Below, piece after piece: positions 1 to 8,727 of a stretch of DNA of 64,000 nucleotides. How positions within the stretch are numbered: position 1 is the stretch's first letter; the number at the start of each line of letters is the position of its first letter. The stretch comes from TWA4 sp034086685 (lineage in GTDB: Bacteria > Bacillota > Clostridia > Lachnospirales > Lachnospiraceae). Location: positions 45,080 to 109,079 of the forward strand of contig JAXDZY010000094.1 of assembly GCA_034086685.1 (NCBI GenBank). Reading direction: 5' to 3'. A program made the translations under genes and the position numbers. The notes under the pieces are model-generated. The model had not been told where the DNA came from, made no database searches, and worked only from the letters and a program-made list of their open reading frames with translations.

Positions 1-915
1 CAGACTGTTCCGATAACGCAGCAGAAGCTGAAGCCTGGGATTCTTACGGACAATTTTCAGATAACCGGCTGCAGAAAGGCTTTCCTCCGACTCAATCAGC
101 GGATCCGAAAATGCCTGAAACAGCTGATCCATATCCTCCTGCCCCACCAGCAGGGCACTGCTGTCACGGCTGTACATGGAAGAATTCCTGCGAAGATTAC
201 GATCTCCGTCATTATCCCTGATCCGGTCATGAATCGCCAGAAGCGTCTCCAGCAGCTTTACGCTTTCCTGATCAAAGGCTTCCGGTACATGATAAAAATC
301 CAGAAACTTTCCATACAGATGTCTCCCACCCGTACGAAATGCTCCCAGCAGTGCAGAAATATCTCTTACTTTATAATACTTGCTGCTGCCGATTTTCAGA
401 CTCAGGGCAAAACATCCATCCTGCTGTCCATCCAGATAACTGATGGGGACATTCCGGGCGATACTGCGCAGGGCAAGCACCGGCATGACATGGACCAGCT
501 CTTCTTCTGTTTTTGTATCCCCGATATATTCGGCAAGAACCTCTTTCTGGCGGATCTGACCATACTGGTCAATCATGGGACGCACAAAATCCGTAGATTC
601 TGCATTCTGGTTTTCCGTCAGCTCCAGCCATGCAAGGGCTGCTGCCACTGCATGCGAACAGAGGTGTCCCTTCTGAGAATCCGGATGCATACAGCTGCAG
701 CGGGAAGACGTAATCCTCCCGCCGCTTATGGTTAAATTGACCTGTTTTTCTGTTTCATGGTCATTGTGCGCAAGTGCCAGAACTCTGATTTCATCCTTCC
801 AGAAGCTTTTTTCAGGTTTCAGCTTCACCTGCCCCATCTGACAGATATGGTTTCCCTCTTCAAAGGCACGGCGGCTGCCCGCCAGTGCCTGTATCATACT
901 GCGGGTAATGGTCAT
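1..915 (-). CDS. SWIM zinc-finger protein, N-terminal part of a probable SNF2-type helicase (runs off the left edge)
   Basis: The reading frame is open from an ATG at 915 to the window edge (305 codons), so only the N-terminus is present. Residues 73-88 form a SWIM-type zinc site (C73-x-C75 ... C86-x-H88). In Clostridia this arrangement usually heads a long SNF2 helicase, with a helicase-associated region after the SWIM domain and the ATPase domain at the C-terminus. The helicase part is not visible here, so that assignment is inference. An AGGAG lies 9 nt before the ATG. The gene starts 12 nt after the argS stop and is probably read through from the argS promoter. Confidence 0.75.
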   Translation of the reverse strand, partial: MTITRSMIQALAGSRRAFEEGNHICQMGQVKLKPEKSFWKDEIRVLALAHNDHETEKQVNLTISGGRITSSRCSCMHPDSQKGHLCSHAVAAALAWLELTENQNAESTDFVRPMIDQYGQIRQKEVLAEYIGDTKTEEELVHVMPVLALRSIARNVPISYLDGQQDGCFALSLKIGSSKYYKVRDISALLGAFRTGGRHLYGKFLDFYHVPEAFDQESVKLLETLLAIHDRIRDNDGDRNLRRNSSMYSRDSSALLVGQEDMDQLFQAFSDPLIESEESLSAAGYLKIVRKNPRLQLLLRYRNSL

Positions 916-927
916 GAATGACAACTC

Positions 928-2700
928 CTACATTCTCTCAGGCGCTTCAAATCCCAGCAGATCGATGCATGTCTCCAGCACCTTTCTGGTCAATGCCAGC
1001 AGGCTGATATAGCCGGCTTTCACTGCTTCATCCTCCTCTGCCAGAATTCTGGTTTCATGATAAAATTTGTTAAACGCATTGGATACATCATAAATATATG
1101 CACACAGTTTGTGAGGCGCCGTTTCCGTAAAAGCAGCTTCCACTGTATCACTGAATCTGGTCAGAAGAAGCTGAAGGGCCTTTTCACCGGCACTGCGTGC
1201 CGCGCACACACCTGCTGCGGAAACTTCCTTTGCATCTGCGCTGTCCTCATATTTATGAATAATGGATTTAATACGCACGATCGTATACAGAATATACGGA
1301 CCGGTATCTCCCTCAAAAGATGTGAAACGATCCACATCAAAAACATAGTCTTTGGATGCCTGGTTGGACAGATCACCGTATTTAATTGCAGAAAGAGCAA
1401 CTACTCTTGCCGTATCCATGGCTTCTTCCTGGGAAACCGTACGATTTTCCCTGATCTTCTCATAAACCGCTTCCGTAATCTCGCGGATCAGCACTTCCAG
1501 ACGCATAACACCGCCGTCTCTTGTCTTGAAAGGCTTGCCATCCTTACCATTCATGGTACCGAATCCCAGAAATCCCAGTTTTGTTTCCGGTCTTACGATG
1601 CCTGTCTTTCTGGCTGTGCGGAAGACCTGCCTGAAATGCATCTCCTGGCGCTTATCCACCACATAAAGGACATAATCGGGAGCGAACAGCTTTTCACGCT
1701 CAACAAGAGTTGCCAGATCCGTTGTGGAATACAGCGTTGCACCATCAGATTTTACAATAATGCAGGGAGGAACCTCCTTGGTATCCGTATCTTCCTTCAC
1801 ATCCACAACCAGCGCACCATTGCTTTCATGGGCAAATCCTTTATCCTTCATCATCTGAATCATATCCGGAATATAGGGCTGTGCATCACTTTCCTTCTTC
1901 CACAGATCAAATGTGACATTCAGAAACTCATAGTTTTTCTTCAGATCGGCCACGGAAACATGGAGAATATGATTCCAGATGGCCCGGTATCCGGGCTTTC
2001 CCTGCTGCAGCATGGCTGTTGCATCATGTGCTTCTCTGGCAAATTCTTCGTCAACCTTGGATTTGCTGCTGGCAGCCGGATAGATTTCTTCCAGTTCTCC
2101 GATGGTAAAAGGTGCTTCCTCAGGATACTCCCCGGTATAGCTGTCATCAAAATATACCAGCTCCGGTCTGCGGTGCTTCAGTTCTGCAATGATCAGACCC
2201 ATCTGCAGTCCCCAGTCACCCAGATGTACGTCACCGGCCACATCATAACCCACATAACGTCCGATGCGTTTCAGACTCTCACCGATAATGGCTGAACGAA
2301 GATGTCCCACATGAAGTGGTTTGGCCACATTGGGGCCGCCGTAGTCAATAATCACCTTACGTCCCTCTCCCAGATCTGCACAGCCGAGCTTTGCATCCTC
2401 TGCTTCTTCATTCAGATAGGAAGCAACGAAATCCTCTCTCAGTTTCAGATTGATAAAACCGGGTTTCACCATCTGTACATCCGAAAAGATCCTGCTGTCC
2501 CCAAGAGCAGCGACCACATCGTCTGCAATCATAAAAGGCGCTTTATGATAAGCCTTGGCAGCTGCCATGGCACCATTACACTGATATTCACATAAATCAG
2601 GACGATTGGATACAGTCACCTTTCCATAAGAAGCATCATATCCAGCGCTTTCGAAAGCTTTCATAAGCTCGCCTGATAAAACGGCATTCAACTTTTCCAT
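928..2700 (-). CDS. argS: Arginyl-tRNA synthetase
   Basis: Class I aminoacyl-tRNA synthetase that charges tRNA-Arg in the cytoplasm. It carries the N-terminal Add1-type domain, a HIGH-like motif (HVGHLRSAIIG, after PNVAKPL), the Rossmann core with insertions, and a C-terminal all-alpha DALR anticodon-binding domain ending LLGFEAPERM. The length of 590 aa is normal for the family. The frame is open further upstream, but the ATG at 2700 is preferred: GAGGAG precedes it at good spacing and the protein then begins MEKLNAVLSG, as homologues do. The extra upstream codons lie in the 5' leader. The gene has its own promoter about 130 nt upstream and is followed after 12 nt by the SWIM/SNF2-type gene. 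Confidence 0.96.
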   Translation of the reverse strand: MEKLNAVLSGELMKAFESAGYDASYGKVTVSNRPDLCEYQCNGAMAAAKAYHKAPFMIADDVVAALGDSRIFSDVQMVKPGFINLKLREDFVASYLNEEAEDAKLGCADLGEGRKVIIDYGGPNVAKPLHVGHLRSAIIGESLKRIGRYVGYDVAGDVHLGDWGLQMGLIIAELKHRRPELVYFDDSYTGEYPEEAPFTIGELEEIYPAASSKSKVDEEFAREAHDATAMLQQGKPGYRAIWNHILHVSVADLKKNYEFLNVTFDLWKKESDAQPYIPDMIQMMKDKGFAHESNGALVVDVKEDTDTKEVPPCIIVKSDGATLYSTTDLATLVEREKLFAPDYVLYVVDKRQEMHFRQVFRTARKTGIVRPETKLGFLGFGTMNGKDGKPFKTRDGGVMRLEVLIREITEAVYEKIRENRTVSQEEAMDTARVVALSAIKYGDLSNQASKDYVFDVDRFTSFEGDTGPYILYTIVRIKSIIHKYEDSADAKEVSAAGVCAARSAGEKALQLLLTRFSDTVEAAFTETAPHKLCAYIYDVSNAFNKFYHETRILAEEDEAVKAGYISLLALTRKVLETCIDLLGFEAPERM

Positions 2701-2830
2701 CAATTTTCTCCTCGTAATATATGATCTTTCCTGACCCGGCAGCAGGTGATTCAATCCGCATACACCGTCTGTCCGGTCTTCTGCATCAGGCAATTCTCCG
2801 GGAACCGCCTGCCATTTCATGGAATGTTTC

Positions 2831-2859
2831 ATTATAACATGTTTTTCCAAAAAAAACAA
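2831..2859 (-). promoter_or_regulatory. Sigma-A promoter of argS
   Basis: On the minus strand a TTGTTT (2854-2859) and a perfect TATAAT (2831-2836) are separated by 17 nt. Transcription would start near 2823, giving a leader of about 120 nt before the argS ATG at 2700. The leader can fold a small hairpin (CAGGC paired with GCCTG) but shows no T-box signature. Confidence 0.75.
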
Positions 2860-2887
2860 ATAATTTTCCGCCTGTCTGCCGATTCTG

Positions 2888-4279
2888 CTACCAGTTGATT
2901 CTGAGTCCTCTGGGATAATGATTTTTTATCATCCGGTTCCCTGCTTTCCCCCAGCCTGCGGAGATTCCATCCACACAGACCAGAGTCCAGCCCTTTTCAT
3001 TTCCGCAATCCAGCGTCTCTCCATGAAGATAGCGGTAAATCTCCTCATGGCTTCCATTTACTGTCTGTCTGACTTCTTCCGGTCGAAGTGCCATGGCCAG
3101 TGCATGGGCAGGTTTGAAGATCTTCCCCCTCTGCTCCCCCATCTGAAGTCCCGGGCGAAGAACCTTCAGACCCTTCAGAGGCGGACAGAATTCCGGTATA
3201 CGGTAAAGCTGATCTCCGAAAAAAATGTATTCTCCCCGGACAGGTTCTGTGAGTGTTTCCTCTTCCCAAGCATGAAATTCCTTCAGTTTTTTCCGATCAT
3301 CCCAGGCAATGGTCTTCTCACCGGAGTTTTTACCTGTTCCTGCAGTTTTTCTCACCCGGAGGCTGCTTTCCTCTGACTTATCTGTACTGCTGATAAACTC
3401 TCCGCCTTTTTTCAGTACAGCCACACCGTGTCCTTCCCCATGGAGCCGGTGCGGCCAGAGTCTCCATGTTCCCGGCAGTTTTCCCGGTGTGAAAAAAGGA
3501 CATTCCACAGACGGATCTGTTTCCATCCAAGGACAAATTTCCAGAAAACGTTCGATAACGCCTTCATTTTCCTCCTGAGCAAAAGTGCAGGTGGAATATA
3601 CCAGACGCCCGCCCGGTTTCAGCATCTTTTCCGCTTCCAGCAAAATGGAAAGCTGGCGATCCGCACACATGACCACATGTTCCGGGCTCCATTCGGAAAC
3701 TGCATTTTCATCCTTCCGAAACATTCCTTCGCCGGAACAGGGTGCATCACAGAGAATCCTGTCAAAAAAACCGGTAAAACGTTCTGCCAGACGGGCGGGT
3801 GTTTCATTCAGAACCAGTGCATTGCGCACACCCATCCGTTCCATATTCTGAGAAAGAATTTTCGCCCGGGCAGGATGAATTTCATTCACCACCAGAAGTC
3901 CTTCTCCTTTCATATCTGAAGCCAGCTGGGTTGATTTCCCGCCGGGAGCGGCGCACAGATCCAGCACCCGCTCTCCGGGTCCGGCCTGCAGAAGCTCCGC
4001 TGCCGACATGGCACTGGGTTCCTGAATATAGTACATCCCTGCTTCATGCCACACATGGCGCCCGGGACGTTCCTCCTCACGGTAATAAAATCCATCATGA
4101 CACCAGGGCACCGGCTCCAGTGTAAAATTCGAAAGTCTCAGAAAATTTTCTCTGGAAATTTTCAGTTCATTGACACGCAGCCCCTGATACCGGTTATTAT
4201 TATAGCTTTCCAGAAAATCATCATAGTCTGTTCCCAGACTCTGCTTCATACGATTCAAAAATGCTTCAGGCAGATTCAT
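2888..4279 (-). CDS. rsmF: RsmF/RsmB-type rRNA (cytosine-5) methyltransferase
   Basis: SAM-dependent RNA m5C methyltransferase of the NOL1/NOP2/sun family, probably acting on 16S rRNA. The SAM-binding loop DLCAAPGGKS and both catalytic cysteine motifs are present: DAPCSGEG (motif IV) and STCTF (motif VI). A C-terminal extension of about 150 residues, including a PUA-like RNA-binding tail, fits RsmF rather than RsmB. The first in-frame ATG is at 4297 and overlaps the upstream stop. The ATG at 4279 is preferred because GGAGG sits 8 nt before it and the protein then starts MNLPEAFLNRM. The gene is probably co-transcribed with the sigma-like gene just upstream. Which RNA position it modifies cannot be told from sequence. 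Confidence 0.88.
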   Translation of the reverse strand: MNLPEAFLNRMKQSLGTDYDDFLESYNNNRYQGLRVNELKISRENFLRLSNFTLEPVPWCHDGFYYREEERPGRHVWHEAGMYYIQEPSAMSAAELLQAGPGERVLDLCAAPGGKSTQLASDMKGEGLLVVNEIHPARAKILSQNMERMGVRNALVLNETPARLAERFTGFFDRILCDAPCSGEGMFRKDENAVSEWSPEHVVMCADRQLSILLEAEKMLKPGGRLVYSTCTFAQEENEGVIERFLEICPWMETDPSVECPFFTPGKLPGTWRLWPHRLHGEGHGVAVLKKGGEFISSTDKSEESSLRVRKTAGTGKNSGEKTIAWDDRKKLKEFHAWEEETLTEPVRGEYIFFGDQLYRIPEFCPPLKGLKVLRPGLQMGEQRGKIFKPAHALAMALRPEEVRQTVNGSHEEIYRYLHGETLDCGNEKGWTLVCVDGISAGWGKAGNRMIKNHYPRGLRINW

Positions 4280-4293
4280 ACAGCCGTCCTCCA

Positions 4294-5073
4294 TCATTCA
4301 CCGCCGAGACCTGTTTCGTCCATGGTCATGGCGTTCATGGACATCTTCATAACCGCTTCCACTTCATCCGGGCGCACGTGAAGCATCTTTGCCAGTTCTT
4401 CAATGGTCGGCTGTTCTCCCATGTCATCTGCATATTCCTCTGATGCATCCATCAGTTTATTAGCCATATCCGCCATACGGTTTTTGAAAGAATCATTTCC
4501 TGCATGATCCTCGATCAGCAGTTCCATGGCCCTGGAAATACGAATCTCCAGCTGCTCCTGAAAACCGGCCCCGCTGTGCTCATCCACCAGAAGCAGCAGT
4601 TCCATGTTGCCCTCCTGCACAAGATCGGACAGAGCCACTCCGCGGCCCGCAAAGCCTCCTGCCAGCTCCACAACTCTTTTCAGGTTTCCTTCCACCAGCC
4701 TTTGTCTGGCATTGCTGTCTCCGGCTGCTTTTTGCTCAAACAGCAGCAGCTCTTCCTCCGGTCCGTATTCTTTCACCAGCTTCAGTTCCTCCAGATAGGA
4801 CTGATAAATTTTCTTTTCCCGGTTTTCCATCCTGCCCACATTGCGGGCAGCCGTCATCTTTACCGCTTTGCCGGAAGCTTTTTCTTCTTCCTCCGATGCT
4901 GCAATTGTCACACCGTTGGCTTTAAGGTAACTGCGTAGCGAAAGAATCTGATCTGCATCCAGATTCTCCTGTGCAAAAGGTTCTTCCATCATCTCCTGGG
5001 TGATTGTTCCGCCGCGGCTGTCTGCCAGAGTGAGCAGCCCGTGCACTTTTTCCAAAAATTCCTTCTGTTCCAT
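4294..5073 (-). CDS. Sigma-70-like protein lacking region 4
   Basis: A 259-aa protein (start ATG 5073, after AGGAGGG). Its middle (about residues 95-150) matches sigma region 2: RQRLVEGNLKRVVELAGGFA, then a DLVQEGN motif that in true sigma factors contacts core polymerase. The C-terminal part has a region-3-like helix-turn-helix (PTIEELAKMLHVRPDEVEAVM), and the protein ends shortly afterwards. No region 4, which reads the -35 box, is visible. The N-terminal 90 residues are acidic and unassigned. Similar proteins are annotated in Lachnospiraceae as sigma-70 domain proteins, but a role as a working sigma factor is unproven. It could instead bind core RNA polymerase as a regulator. It shares an operon with the rRNA methyltransferase downstream. 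Confidence 0.7.
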   Translation of the reverse strand: MEQKEFLEKVHGLLTLADSRGGTITQEMMEEPFAQENLDADQILSLRSYLKANGVTIAASEEEEKASGKAVKMTAARNVGRMENREKKIYQSYLEELKLVKEYGPEEELLLFEQKAAGDSNARQRLVEGNLKRVVELAGGFAGRGVALSDLVQEGNMELLLLVDEHSGAGFQEQLEIRISRAMELLIEDHAGNDSFKNRMADMANKLMDASEEYADDMGEQPTIEELAKMLHVRPDEVEAVMKMSMNAMTMDETGLGGE

Positions 5074-5220
5074 TATCTTTCCCTCCTGATACAAATATAA
5101 CATCCTGAAAACATCTACCGGTCCGGATTCTTTGCCGGACGGACAGTTAAAAGCAGGAAACAACACATTACCTTTGACAAAAATATATTGTAAGCCAAGG
5201 TTGATGGCTACAAATTTACA

Positions 5221-5258
5221 AGGCTCCTTCCAACGCCTAAAGGCAGTGGGAGGAGCCT
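5221..5258 (-). terminator. Hairpin, probable terminator of the AstE-like operon
   Basis: AGGCTCCT and AGGAGCCT form an 8-bp outer stem with a further GCC/GGC inner stem around a TAAA loop. On the minus strand it is followed by a moderately U-rich TTGTAAATTTG. It lies just after the last gene of the operon (stop at 5277), but the weak U-tract makes it less than certain. Confidence 0.5.
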
Positions 5259-5276
5259 GCATCATACGAAAGGATT

Positions 5277-6212
5277 TTATATATGAATTCTCCGGATCAG
5301 CTTGTAAACGACTTCATTCTCCATGACCAGAGGCTTCACGTGGGAGAAAAATACAACGCCATCCGTGGAAGCCAGTATCTCTCCTTCCACTGTACCTTCA
5401 AAAGGATGAATGATCTCTGCGATCTTTTCCCCGAAATGAACCGAATCACCAGGCTTCTTCAAAGGCCGGTAAATTCCTGCTGCCTCGCTGCGGATGACCT
5501 CCAGTTCCTGTTCATACAACACACTGGCAATATAGCCTCCGTGGCAGTTATAGCGGATCAGTCCCATTCTGGCCAGAAAACGCAGTACCGCAGTCACAGC
5601 CTGACTGGCAGATTCCTCATCAATCTGATCAGTTGCATTGGTATAAATGGAAAATGCATTAGTCTCCCAGATCTGCCAGTTGTAATTCAATGTGGTGGTA
5701 TCCACGGGCTTCGGCCTGCGGATTACCACATAGGGCAGGCCGAACAGATTGGCAAGACTGGGATTATGATATCCTGTCTCCATCATCCGCACATGGGGAA
5801 TAAAATCTCCCGGCATGTAGAAGCTGGCAAACTGAATTCCATATTCATATTTTTTTACCACATCAAATACACCGGCAGCCACCCTCTGCGTAGTTTCGCC
5901 TTTATCATACCCTGGAAACATCCGGTTAATATCCGTGTTATCAATAGGCCAGAACCTTTTGCCGATATTCATGGAATAGTGATTCACTGACGGAATGACC
6001 ATAATCTCTTTTCCCGCCACAATGGCATTGTGCCGCTCCAGAGATGTAAGTGCCCGCACCAGGCGTGAACACACATACAGCTGCTGAATCTCATTGCCCC
6101 GGATGGGACCCACAATGCAGGCCGACTTTTCACCGGAACCGAACGTATATCCGTAAATATTCATATCCTCCCTGTAAAGGGATTTCAAAGAATAGACAAC
6201 TTCCTTATTCAT
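5277..6212 (-). CDS. AstE/aspartoacylase-like (M14 fold) protein with a degenerate zinc site
   Basis: A 311-aa paralogue of the next gene, aligning along its whole length (shared INRMFPG motif, C-terminal biotinyl-lipoyl-like beta domain). The metal site is lost. The HxxE position reads R38-G-N-E41, the DIHAS position reads QFASF (128-132), and the catalytic VVEMG is replaced by a segment reading SIYTNA. It is therefore probably a non-catalytic partner or substrate-binding subunit. The start at 6212 is chosen because GGGAGG precedes it at 7-8 nt; the longer frame lies inside the upstream gene. It overlaps the end of the upstream gene by 8 nt, so translational coupling is likely. It is the last gene of the ATP-grasp operon. 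A changed but still working site cannot be excluded. Confidence 0.75.
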   Translation of the reverse strand: MNKEVVYSLKSLYREDMNIYGYTFGSGEKSACIVGPIRGNEIQQLYVCSRLVRALTSLERHNAIVAGKEIMVIPSVNHYSMNIGKRFWPIDNTDINRMFPGYDKGETTQRVAAGVFDVVKKYEYGIQFASFYMPGDFIPHVRMMETGYHNPSLANLFGLPYVVIRRPKPVDTTTLNYNWQIWETNAFSIYTNATDQIDEESASQAVTAVLRFLARMGLIRYNCHGGYIASVLYEQELEVIRSEAAGIYRPLKKPGDSVHFGEKIAEIIHPFEGTVEGEILASTDGVVFFSHVKPLVMENEVVYKLIRRIHI

Positions 6213-7152
6213 GGCTTTTACCTCCCAGAACTCTTGCAATCAATGAACCGCTGACTACAATCGGGTATTCACGCAGAGTAAATACCATACCGTCAATGGG
6301 GGATAACACTTCCTGTTCCACCTTTCCGGTCAGTGGATTTACAATCTGTCCCAGCAGTGCGCCGGCCTTAATATCCTTCCAGTGTTCCACACAGGGAACA
6401 AACAGGCCGGAAACATCCGCGTTGACAAATCCCACTTCATGATCCGTGGAAATAATAGGTTCCTTTACTTTGGGACGCTCCCTGCTGCTCCAGATTCCAA
6501 GCTCAATCATGAGATTGAAAATTCCATCCAGAAGCTGATTGCCGTATTCCTCTGTAATACGCATTCCCACTCCCATCTCAACCACCAGAGTTTTTACACC
6601 GCGGGTATTGAGGCTGTGTGCCAGAGTGGCCTCCAGAACCGTAGAAGCACTGTGAACCCATACATAATCACAGTTGACAAGCTTTGCATAGGGAACCAGT
6701 TCCTTTGCAGTCTTTTCATTGATGCGCACCTGAGGAATTTCTCTCAGATAAATATTGCTGGCATGAATATCCATGGCCATGTCGGCACCTTCCATATCCT
6801 CCACCACTTTGGCAGCCACATATTCTGAAAGAGCTCCATCAGTCAGAGAACCGGGGAAAATCCGGTTCATATCCAGATCAAACATGGGAATTCCTCTGGT
6901 AATGGAATCAATACCGAGAGGATTAATCGCCGGATATACATCCACAATGCCTTTCAGTTTTTCCTTTTCCTTCTCAATTCTTCTGATCAGCTCATAACAG
7001 ACATACTGTCCTTCCAGCTCATCACCATGAATTCCGGTAACAACACATAATCTTTTTTCATTTCCGGTGAGCACATCCGGTTGAAGGCGGTTTTTCTTTA
7101 CCACCAGATTCTCATCTACCGGCAGTCCTACAGACACAACTGTCTCTATCAT
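6205..7152 (-). CDS. AstE/aspartoacylase-like zinc hydrolase (M14 family)
   Basis: A 315-aa protein of the succinylglutamate desuccinylase/aspartoacylase family, which are zinc amidohydrolases with a carboxypeptidase fold. The metal ligands are visible: H42-G-D-E45 and H130 in MDIHAS. The general-base glutamate is E192 in VVEMG. The C-terminal 80 residues form the beta-rich domain typical of the family. The substrate is unknown: it is unlikely to be succinylglutamate, because no arginine succinyltransferase genes are nearby. Its place behind an ATP-grasp ligase and a transglutaminase-like gene suggests it trims or removes an acyl or amino-acyl group from a peptide-like product. It overlaps the transglutaminase-like gene by 4 nt. 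Confidence 0.82.
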   Translation of the reverse strand: MIETVVSVGLPVDENLVVKKNRLQPDVLTGNEKRLCVVTGIHGDELEGQYVCYELIRRIEKEKEKLKGIVDVYPAINPLGIDSITRGIPMFDLDMNRIFPGSLTDGALSEYVAAKVVEDMEGADMAMDIHASNIYLREIPQVRINEKTAKELVPYAKLVNCDYVWVHSASTVLEATLAHSLNTRGVKTLVVEMGVGMRITEEYGNQLLDGIFNLMIELGIWSSRERPKVKEPIISTDHEVGFVNADVSGLFVPCVEHWKDIKAGALLGQIVNPLTGKVEQEVLSPIDGMVFTLREYPIVVSGSLIARVLGGKSHE

Positions 7153-7964
7153 TGGTCTCTCTCTCCCTCGTCCCTGTGCACATGCTCCGTGACCACTACT
7201 TTAACCCGGCCGGTCTGAGTTGTCAATCCCCGGAACACCCCCCTTTCCATGGGGCAGTCACAGGCATCACGTCCATGTGCAACTTTAATATAATAATCGG
7301 TAACTGTCCTGTCATGCGTCGGATCAAAGCCATACCAGTATCCACTGTCATAAATTTCCACCCATGCATGGGTTGCACCTTCACCGTCCAGAAAACCGGC
7401 CACATATCGGGCAGGAATCTTCTTTATACGGCACAAAGCAATCAGAATATGTGCATAATCCTGGCATACGCCTCTCCCGAGAGCAAAAGCCTCCGCTGCA
7501 GTTGTGGATACACTGGTCACACCCGCTTCATAAACAAATGCTTCAAACAACTCATGCATCATCGCCCGGACATTCTCCCATACAGTACTGCCTTCCTTAA
7601 AAAGAGGTTCACACTTCCCGGCAAAAAAAACGCAGAGATTTTCATCCGGCTGTGTATAAGCAGTAAAATACTCATAGCAGGAATCCAGCGGCTCCTGCTC
7701 CAGAGCATTCACATCCACAAAAGCAATTCCTTCGGAAATCATCTGAAAACGGGTATGATAATCCTGTATTCTGCAGCTGACCAGCATATTACCCTGTCCA
7801 TCCATCTTCCGGCTGATAAAATCCGCATCTTCAATCTGTACCCGGCTTCCATAAATCTGCTGGCAGGAATTGACAGCCGGAACACAGCGCAGATTCACAT
7901 AATGATCCCGAATGGCAGGAACAAATTCTGCTTCCATCTCATATCTATAATAAAGCTTCTTCAA
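7149..7964 (-). CDS. Transglutaminase-like cysteine protein
   Basis: Bacterial transglutaminase-like protein (COG1305 type) with an N-terminal beta domain and a papain-like core. The catalytic triad is intact: Cys in GRGVCQDYAH, His in ATHAWVEIY and Asp in FDPTHD (residues 167, 199 and 214 from this start). Family members are usually peptidases or amidases, not cross-linking enzymes. Start choice: a TTG at 7964 follows AGGAAGGTGG at good spacing and gives the N-terminus M-KKLYYRYEM; an ATG at 7997 is possible but has no ribosome binding site. It is the third gene of the operon. The association of this family with alpha-E and permuted ATP-grasp proteins is widespread and was predicted to be a peptide-modification system; no function is proven here. 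Confidence 0.82.
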   Translation of the reverse strand: MKKLYYRYEMEAEFVPAIRDHYVNLRCVPAVNSCQQIYGSRVQIEDADFISRKMDGQGNMLVSCRIQDYHTRFQMISEGIAFVDVNALEQEPLDSCYEYFTAYTQPDENLCVFFAGKCEPLFKEGSTVWENVRAMMHELFEAFVYEAGVTSVSTTAAEAFALGRGVCQDYAHILIALCRIKKIPARYVAGFLDGEGATHAWVEIYDSGYWYGFDPTHDRTVTDYYIKVAHGRDACDCPMERGVFRGLTTQTGRVKVVVTEHVHRDEGERDQ

Positions 7965-8055
7965 GAAAATCCACCTTCCTCGAAAATAATCATACATGAT
8001 TCGCTTTTATTTGGCAAGGTTTCTTTTCCGAAGAAGCTTTCATGAGCTGATTTAA

Positions 8056-8727
8056 TTAAAAAATTCCCTGAAGAGCCATCAGCATGGGTCTTCTCAGTTC
8101 CTCATATTCATCCCGGCGATTGATCATCCCCGTCAGTTCCTGGAATTTATCATGATGATAGCCGATTCGCACCCGTTCCAGGCGGTTGGAAAACTTGGCA
8201 AATTCCTTTGCAACCGATACCCATCCGTAGCCAAGTCTAAGATACAGATCCATCCGTTCCACATAACGTCCGCATTTGACAATGTTGCGGTTTTCCTCAT
8301 CCAGAATGCAGTCGTCAATACTGCCCCAGAACGCATAAATATCATCAATGACTGACTGCAGTTCAAACAGAGGAGCAGCAGAGCCCTTTCCTCTGCGGAT
8401 TGCCTGAAGGCAAAGCTCCAGATAAGCCATGGATTCCGTACTGACATCATCCCGGCTCACCAGCGCATTGTCATAGGCACGCTTCATATTGGAAATAATG
8501 GAATCAGGATTTGTCTCATCCAGTATGTAATCCCTGACAAAATTTTCCCTGCTTCCATAAACATCGGGAATCGACAGTTCCATGCAAAATTTCTGATATG
8601 CATTTTCATTCTGATCGATCATTTTATCATAGTACTGAAAAAACACCTTTACCGTTGTAAAAACTCTTTCCGTATAACGTCCCAGCCAGAACAGGCTGTC
8701 TGCTCTATCTAACGAGATAACACCCAT
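8056..8727 (-). CDS. Alpha-E domain protein (DUF403, COG2307)
   Basis: A 223-aa all-helical protein starting MGVISLDRADSLFWLGRYTERV, the characteristic opening of the alpha-E family. A second helix pair with a similar R-Y-x-E-R pattern (CGRYVERMDLYLRLG) lies in the C-terminal third. It has no known enzymatic motif. It is shorter than the roughly 300 residues usual for the family. The gene overlaps the end of the ATP-grasp gene by 19 nt, which fits a physical complex between the two products. In other bacteria the two domains are adjacent or fused, so I infer a partner role for the ligase. Confidence 0.85.
   Translation of the reverse strand: MGVISLDRADSLFWLGRYTERVFTTVKVFFQYYDKMIDQNENAYQKFCMELSIPDVYGSRENFVRDYILDETNPDSIISNMKRAYDNALVSRDDVSTESMAYLELCLQAIRRGKGSAAPLFELQSVIDDIYAFWGSIDDCILDEENRNIVKCGRYVERMDLYLRLGYGWVSVAKEFAKFSNRLERVRIGYHHDKFQELTGMINRRDEYEELRRPMLMALQGIF

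Noticed and set aside
1057..2295. A 412-codon open frame on the plus strand opposite argS
   Set aside because: Cysteine- and isoleucine-rich shadow of a complete argS gene, with no ribosome site and no recognisable domain.
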